The notes under the pieces were generated by a model. The model was not told where the DNA came from and searched no databases. It saw only the letters and a list, made by a program, of their open reading frames with translations. A stretch of 64,000 nt of DNA from Desulfospira sp963664655 (GTDB taxonomy: Bacteria > Desulfobacterota > Desulfobacteria > Desulfobacterales > Desulfobacteraceae): positions 2,294,001 to 2,358,000 of the forward strand of contig OY761554.1 in NCBI GenBank assembly GCA_963664655.2. Reading direction: 5' to 3'. Every line of letters starts with the position of its first letter. The stretch's first letter is position 1. The position numbers and the translations under genes are program-made. Positions 59,254 through 64,000 of this stretch are shown here, piece by piece.

Positions 59254-61164
59254 TTATTGATAGAATTTTTCAATTTCCGGTTTCAAACGTTCAAGCACCA
59301 CGTTCCGTTTCACTTTCATGGTCGGGGTGATCTCTCCGGTCTGCTCGGTGAGCCGCTGGTTGAGGATGGTGTATTTTTTGATGGTTTCAAATTCGTCCAG
59401 AACCTGATTGGCCTGGTCAATTTCCAGGGCTATCAGATCTTTAAGTTCTTTTTTCTCTATGAAATCATCACCAACGGCAACACACATCCGGGTGGGGCCC
59501 AGATCTGAAAATTCAAGGGCTGATGCGTCATACCCTATCTGGTTTTCGTTAAAATATTCGATAAAGGCATCAAAGTCCGGGATCACAAAGGCGGCCACAA
59601 ATTTGCGGTTGTCCCCTACGGGCACCACCATGTCGATAAACTTTGAAAGGGCAAAGCAACTCTCAATTTTGGCAGAGGGGACATTCTTGCCCGTATCCAG
59701 CACCATGAGCCCTTTTTTCCGGTCCACAATTTTGATGTACCCGTCGGCCAGTTCTTCTACGATGTCTCCGGTTTTATAAAATCCGTCTTCGGTGAAGGCC
59801 TCCTTCGTTGCCTCAGGGTTGTTCCAGTATTCTTTCATATTATTGGGGCCCTTGACCAGCCATTCCCCATCCGGGCCAATCCGTCCCTGAACACCAAATG
59901 CCAGGGGGCCGACACTGCCGGGCAGCACCTTGTCCGGCCGGTTCAGGTTCACCGTGTTGCAGGTTTCCGTGGCCCCGTACCCTTCATATATCCTTACGCC
60001 CATGGCCATGAACAGTTTGCAAAGATCCGCCGAAAGGGCGCCGGCAGCGGAAAAGGCAAACCGGAACCGGCCGCCTAAAAGATCCCGCACTTTGGAAAAC
60101 AGGATTTTGTCCACGATCCGGTACTGGATCTTGAGGGGCAGGGAAAGCTCGGAAAACAGGTTCGTGTCCGGCCCCATGTCCACAAACCCATCCTTATCCG
60201 CCCTTGTGTCCACCACTTTTTTACCAATGGAAAGGGCATAGTTGAATATGGCTTTTTTGACGAAAGACAAGGATGCCTTGGCCCGCATGGCCATGAAAAT
60301 ACGTTCGTAAATCCGGGGAACGGACATGAAGATGGTGGGCTTGAAAACCTGAAGGTCATCCACCATGGTTTTGGGGGTGGAATAGGCAATGGCGGCGGCA
60401 CAGTGCATGGCAACACCGTGGCCGCATTCGCGTTCATAGGTATGGGCCAGGGGCAGAAAAGACAACAGGACATCTTCGGGGCCGATATATCCCAATATGG
60501 TCATATCCCGCCGGCACGCCGCATTTACACTCCCATGAGTATGGACCACGCCCTTGGGTTTCCCCGTGGTGCCCGAGGTGTAGACAATGGTCATGTTGTC
60601 TTCAAGTTTGACTGATGTCCACCGCTCTTCATAGGCGTTGGGGTTGTCTTCGGCAAACTTTTTCCCCATATCCCGCAGTTGCCCGATCCCCATTACATCC
60701 GGAGAATCCGGCACAAATTCCGGGTCCATTACCACAATTCTTTCAAGGTCCGGCATCAGATCAAGGGCCGGCAGGACCTGGTCCAGGATATCTGCATTCT
60801 GGACAAACAGTGCCCTAGCACCGGAATCATTTGCAATATAGGCGGCTTCCTTATCCGATAAAGTGGGATAAATGCAGACCGTGACACCTCCGGCGCATAA
60901 GATGGCATAATCCGTCTGCATCCAGGCCGGGGCCGTATGGGACATGAGGGCGACCCGGTCCCCTTTTTTAATCCCTAACGCCATAAGACCGCAGGCGGCC
61001 TGTTCTGCCATTTCGCCCAATTGGGAAAAGGTCAGGGACTGGACGCCGCCCTGGCTGTCTTTCCAGCACTGGGCGGTTTTTGAACCAAATTCATCAACGT
61101 TTCGGGCAAGCAGTTCACAAAAGGTCTGGGTGCTGATGTACCATTTCCTGGCAGGATTGCTCAT
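59254..61164 (-). CDS. Long-chain acyl-CoA synthetase (AMP-forming)
   Basis: 636 residues of the ANL superfamily, long-chain FadD/FAA type. AMP-binding P-loop-like motif TIVYTSGTTGKPKGVVHTHGS, the LLSFLPLAHTYERECGH motif typical of long-chain synthetases, YGATETCNTVNLN, and the C-terminal hinge GDIVEELADGYIKIVDRKKGLMVL with the catalytic Lys downstream. It activates fatty acids for beta-oxidation or lipid synthesis. Possibly peripheral membrane. Stands alone. Confidence 0.94.
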   Translation of the reverse strand: MSNPARKWYISTQTFCELLARNVDEFGSKTAQCWKDSQGGVQSLTFSQLGEMAEQAACGLMALGIKKGDRVALMSHTAPAWMQTDYAILCAGGVTVCIYPTLSDKEAAYIANDSGARALFVQNADILDQVLPALDLMPDLERIVVMDPEFVPDSPDVMGIGQLRDMGKKFAEDNPNAYEERWTSVKLEDNMTIVYTSGTTGKPKGVVHTHGSVNAACRRDMTILGYIGPEDVLLSFLPLAHTYERECGHGVAMHCAAAIAYSTPKTMVDDLQVFKPTIFMSVPRIYERIFMAMRAKASLSFVKKAIFNYALSIGKKVVDTRADKDGFVDMGPDTNLFSELSLPLKIQYRIVDKILFSKVRDLLGGRFRFAFSAAGALSADLCKLFMAMGVRIYEGYGATETCNTVNLNRPDKVLPGSVGPLAFGVQGRIGPDGEWLVKGPNNMKEYWNNPEATKEAFTEDGFYKTGDIVEELADGYIKIVDRKKGLMVLDTGKNVPSAKIESCFALSKFIDMVVPVGDNRKFVAAFVIPDFDAFIEYFNENQIGYDASALEFSDLGPTRMCVAVGDDFIEKKELKDLIALEIDQANQVLDEFETIKKYTILNQRLTEQTGEITPTMKVKRNVVLERLKPEIEKFYQ

Positions 61165-61330
61165 GGGGGCCTCCTTGTGGCGTTTGAGATGAATCTGATC
61201 CGGGCTGTAACCTCTATCAGCTTGCTTAAAGCAAATTTAAAATAGGGTGTCAATATCATTCCGGGGTAACCGCATTTATAATCCGGCATGATTTTGGGTT
61301 ATCGGTAGTAAATTTAATAATGTATAAAAA

Positions 61331-61530
61331 AGGAGACCGGAGGAAGGGAGACGGGAGACCGGATTTACAGTTCCCTCTGGTTACGGCGTAGGAGCGGGCC
61401 ATGCCCGCGATCCGATCGCGGGCATGGCCCGCTCCTACAGGGTTGGCCTTCTTGCCCTTTCTCAAACTATTCAGAGCAAGAAGCTAATCTCCGAACTTGC
61501 TATCCGGTCTCCCGTCTTTCGGTCTCCGGT
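61331..61530. repeat. Nested palindromic element with perfect 51-bp REP core
   Basis: The core 61388-61438 is a perfect inverted repeat (25 + 1 + 25) beginning GTAGGAGCGGGCCATGCCC. An outer imperfect inverted repeat flanks it: GGAGACGGGAGACCGGAT on the left and ATCCGGTCTCCCGTC on the right. The core resembles REP elements mobilised by RAYT transposases; no RAYT gene is in the window. Confidence 0.75.
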
Positions 61531-61610
61531 TTCCTTCAATTTTATTGGATTAACCGTAGTTTCAGGGCCATTGTTTGATGTTGTATCCGATTGCGCCGGG
61601 TTGAATCCCG

Positions 61611-61636
61611 CCCCCCCCCCCCCCCCCAAAAAAAAA
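61611..61636. repeat. Homopolymer tract C17-A9
   Basis: Seventeen C residues followed directly by nine A residues, 258 bp before the start of the PEP-CTERM-like gene. Such tracts are prone to slippage and to sequencing error. Confidence 0.8.
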
Positions 61637-61893
61637 CCGGAAAAATTCGTTATTTGGGATGAAATTTTCGTAACCCGGTTTGGGTTCTTGCGATTTCTCT
61701 TTTTTGGATAATTTTAGAAAATCAATGGGTTACATTGTGGCATGCCCTTTGCTCTTGGAAAGGGTGACGGACCTGAGCAGGCATCAGGGACAGTGCCCTG
61801 GCCCCCTTGCGCCCGTCATCAACACATCCCGGGGCCGGGAAAAAGGGTTTTCCGGCTCAAAAAATTTACCATTGTAAAAAAAGGAGAAAAATC

Positions 61894-62463
61894 GTGTTCG
61901 ACTTAAAAAAAGGTATTCTGACTGGTTTGGTGGCGGCCCTTCTGGCCCTTGCACCGTCTGCATGGGCGGCTTCCTTTGTCAACGGCAACCTGAGCATGGA
62001 AATTACCATCAGTGACATGGATTCAGTTGATCTGAGCGGTTTTGACATGGAGATCGCCTATGACAGTTCTCTGCTTGACTTCAGCGGTTATGTCCTGACC
62101 GACGAACTGGGCAGCATTGATGACGGGCAAGCCGTTGACAACAGTTACAGCGAAGAGAATTCCTTTACATCGGGAACCATCACCTTAAGTGTGGTGTCCC
62201 TGTTAGAGGCTTCGGAGCTGGCCGACCAGTTGGATGACTTTGTCCTGGTTACCCTTTATTTCTGGGGGGATGAAGAAGCTCTTTCAACCGTGAATGTCAG
62301 TTCTCTGGACATCTCCATTGCCAATGTCTCCCTTAATGCCATCTCTTTTAGCATTGATGTTGAAACCCAGGCCAACGCCACTGTTCCCGTCCCCTCGGCC
62401 TTCAGCCTCCTGGCCTTAGGCCTCATGAGCCTGTCGCAGGCGGGAAGACGCCGCAAAGCTTGA
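61894..62463 (+). CDS. Exported PEP-CTERM-like protein
   Basis: 189 residues from a GTG start at 61894, chosen because AAGGAG lies 7 bp upstream. Signal peptide KKGILTGLVAALLALAPSAWA. The mature part is a beta-rich cohesin-like domain (MEITISDMDSVDLSGFDMEIAYDSSLLDFSGYVL; VTLYFWGDEEALSTVNVSSLDIS). The C-terminus is VPVPSAFSLLALGLMSLSQAGRRRKA: a VPxP motif, hydrophobic helix and arginine cluster, as in exosortase targets. A terminator follows at 62494. Confidence 0.82.
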   Translation: MFDLKKGILTGLVAALLALAPSAWAASFVNGNLSMEITISDMDSVDLSGFDMEIAYDSSLLDFSGYVLTDELGSIDDGQAVDNSYSEENSFTSGTITLSVVSLLEASELADQLDDFVLVTLYFWGDEEALSTVNVSSLDISIANVSLNAISFSIDVETQANATVPVPSAFSLLALGLMSLSQAGRRRKA

Positions 62464-62493
62464 AAAAAATTGGTTCAATCCGTTTGTTTTTAG

Positions 62494-62532
62494 GGTAAAT
62501 GTCCTGGGAAATTTTTTTCCCGGGACATTTTA
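62494..62532 (+). terminator. Rho-independent terminator
   Basis: AAATGTCCTGGGAAA and TTTCCCGGGACATTT form a 15-bp stem (one mismatch) with T-rich ends. It follows the PEP-CTERM-like gene. Confidence 0.88.
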
Positions 62533-62580
62533 TTTTCCGGCCAGGGGCCGGGCTTGGGCAGGGCAAAGGCGCGACCAGTT

Positions 62581-63228
62581 TTACAGAGACGTCAACCCCT
62601 CCCGGATGGCGATTTTGGTCAGGCCGGCAATGCTGTGAACGTTGAGCTTTTCCATGATCTTTCTGCGGTGGGTGGAAATGGTCCTTTCGCTGACGTGGAG
62701 GCGGGCCGCAATCTGAATGGAGGAAAACCCCTCGGCAATCATCTGAAGGATTTCCCTTTCCCGGGAGGTCAGGGCCATTGCTTCAGAACAGTCATGAAAT
62801 TTTCGTCCCTGGATAAAATCGTTTACCAGCATTTCCGATATGGCAGGGCTCAGGTACCGGCGGCCCTGTAAAATCGTTTCCACGGCGTCAATTAATTCTT
62901 TGAACATGCAGTTTTTCAACAGATAGCCGGAGGCCCCGGCATCCAGCATGCCGGTCACATACCGGCGCTCCCTGTACATGGAAAGGACCAGGATTTTAAT
63001 CCCGGGTTTTTGGGCCAGAATCTGCCGGGCCGCCTCGATCCCGTTGAGTTCCGGCATACTGATGTCCATGATCACCAGATCCGGCTCCAGGGACAGGGCC
63101 AGTTCAACGGCCTCCCGGCCGTTTTCCGCCTCCCCGGCCACGGCCATGCCTTCGCTGCTGTGTATCAGGGAAACCAGGCCCTCACGGGTAATATGATGAT
63201 CATCTGCCAGCAGGATGTTGATGGTCAT
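62581..63228 (-). CDS. NarL/FixJ-family response regulator
   Basis: 215 residues. Receiver: acidic pair in INILLADDHHITREGLV, phospho-Asp in LVIMDISMPELNG, VLSMYR and Lys in GYLLKNCM. The LuxR-type helix-turn-helix is at about 150-210: LTSREREILQMIAEGFSSIQIAARLHVSERTISTHRRKIMEKLNVHS. No kinase gene is adjacent in the window. It is convergent with the PEP-CTERM-like gene. Confidence 0.94.
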   Translation of the reverse strand: MTINILLADDHHITREGLVSLIHSSEGMAVAGEAENGREAVELALSLEPDLVIMDISMPELNGIEAARQILAQKPGIKILVLSMYRERRYVTGMLDAGASGYLLKNCMFKELIDAVETILQGRRYLSPAISEMLVNDFIQGRKFHDCSEAMALTSREREILQMIAEGFSSIQIAARLHVSERTISTHRRKIMEKLNVHSIAGLTKIAIREGLTSL

Positions 63229-63536
63229 GGGTTACTCTCTTTTGTACCGCATTTTTCTATATCAGCCCCGGTCATGCCGCCAGCCGCTCGAACCATAATG
63301 AAATCCCCGGGTTGAAGGGGCCGGACCATGAGGTCATACCAGGTCAGGACCCGGGATGTCAATTTTTATAAGGAAGTCTCACTAACAGGCTGAAAAGACT
63401 TTCATTTTTCGTTGTGGGCGGTGCTTGGTTGGATAATCCAAGCCGTCCGTGACGGTTATACAGGAGATCCGTCATAAAACAGATTCAGTGGATCATGAAA
63501 GGGCTTAAATCCAATGAAGATTGTTCTGCTATCCGG
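63229..63536. other. Intergenic region with dispersed repeat
   Basis: 308 bp. The 95-bp dispersed repeat lies at 63367-63460. GC-rich DNA around 63270-63350 may hold the promoter of the response regulator. No gene recognised. Confidence 0.5.
63367..63460 (+). repeat. Dispersed 95-bp hairpin repeat, copy 4
   Basis: Begins TATAAGGAAGTCTCAC and ends GACGGTTATA. Nearly identical to copy 3; hairpins GAAGTC/GACTTTC and GCTTGG/CCAAGC conserved. Confidence 0.78.
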
Positions 63537-64000
63537 TTATGGCCTTTCCCACGTCCTGACCAAAGACGACATCAGGCAGAGGCCAAGGTCATAGGCCACA
63601 TCTTCAATGGTTTTCAGCTCGGGCCCCCTGGGCTGGAACCCCTGGCCGGTGGCCACATACTCAGTGGCCTGATTCTGGTTCCCCCATTTTTTGTAGGCAT
63701 CATCTGAACCGGCAACGGCCAGGATCCGGCCGGTTTTGATTTCTTTGGCAACGGTCTTGAAGACATAACCGCCCCGGGTCCTTTTGACGAGCATTTCAAT
63801 ATAAATATCTGAATAATAGCTTAATGCCGACATTTCTATGTTTTTTTCCGGCAGGTCAACGGTGTTGTTTGAATCATGCCGCATGGCCATGAGCCGGATA
63901 ATGGTGGCCCGGTCAACAATGTTGGCCCCGACATTAAGAAATCCGTTCATGAATCCGTTTTCAATGCGCCACATGTTTTCTTCAATAATGGGAGACCGGC
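63537..64000 (-). CDS. Hypothetical protein, partial (possible CsgG/LpoB/FlgO-like fold)
   Basis: The frame is open to the window edge; the ATG at 63974 is internal (upstream residues PIIEEN are in frame), so only the C-terminal part of about 154 residues is present. Segments NVGANIVDRATIIRLMA, EMSALSYYSDIYIEMLVKRTRGGYVFKTVAKEIKTGRILA resemble the strand pattern of CsgG/LpoB/FlgO periplasmic proteins (a VDR motif, then tG.il). The match is weak. Function unknown. Confidence 0.5.
   Translation of the reverse strand, partial: RSPIIEENMWRIENGFMNGFLNVGANIVDRATIIRLMAMRHDSNNTVDLPEKNIEMSALSYYSDIYIEMLVKRTRGGYVFKTVAKEIKTGRILAVAGSDDAYKKWGNQNQATEYVATGQGFQPRGPELKTIEDVAYDLGLCLMSSLVRTWERP

Larger units (their letters stand above)
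61165..61893. other. Intergenic region with nested palindromes and a homopolymer tract
   Basis: 729 bp. Holds the REP-like palindrome (61388-61438) inside an outer inverted repeat (61331-61530), and C17 followed by A9 at 61611-61636. The ribosome site AAGGAG at 61881-61886 serves the gene at 61894. No gene before that is credible. Confidence 0.6.

Overview
The window looks like a chromosomal segment of a Desulfobacterales-type deltaproteobacterium (sulfate-reducer relative). This is inferred from the style of the housekeeping genes, the many two-component proteins and the codon use; no rRNA or other phylogenetic marker is present to prove it. Two moderately GC-rich core blocks flank a 27.8-kb, more AT-rich accessory island.

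Left core (1-13278). A minus-strand operon holds transketolase, a YjbQ-family protein, a YdcZ-type membrane protein and the start of a 2-hydroxyacid dehydrogenase. Plus-strand genes follow: a membrane-anchored unknown, a large Cache/PAS hybrid histidine kinase, a REC-CBS response regulator behind a good sigma-54 promoter, an SLC13-type transporter, a MarR regulator and an EutH-like permease.

Accessory island (13287-41050). This is a mobile-integron-type gene-cassette array read on the minus strand. I count 25 attC sites: three related 118-131-bp families plus a 67-bp hairpin type. Most cassettes have matching R' and R'' cores, which act as per-cassette barcodes. The end distal to the presumed attI carries six toxin-antitoxin cassettes (VapBC-, BrnTA-, two HigBA-, HicAB- and MazEF-like) and an MBL-fold hydrolase. 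The proximal end carries orphan or defence-like genes (TIR-like, HEPN-like, DUF2971) and two families of ORF-less cassettes (seven and four copies). Four group II introns and one 5' intron scar sit exactly 3 nt after the GTT of attC R' cores, in the same direction as the cassette genes. One intron is interrupted by an IS3-family element and one by a 542-bp MITE-like insertion. A 3.5-kb cassette carries a DDE transposase whose two reading frames are joined at an A10 slippery run. The high-coordinate end of the array looks like an attI half, but no integrase gene follows, so within this window the array is integrase-less.

Right core (41838-64000). RecD2 helicase, GmhB, RlpA, Lon, Hsp20, a PAS kinase, Lnt, RF2 (prfB, with its programmed +1 frameshift), an HD hydrolase, a LysR regulator, a small exported protein, a REC/HD-GYP protein, Pta, an acyl-CoA synthetase, a PEP-CTERM-like exported protein, a LuxR-type response regulator and a partial unknown. 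Several small dispersed palindromic repeats are scattered through both core and island.
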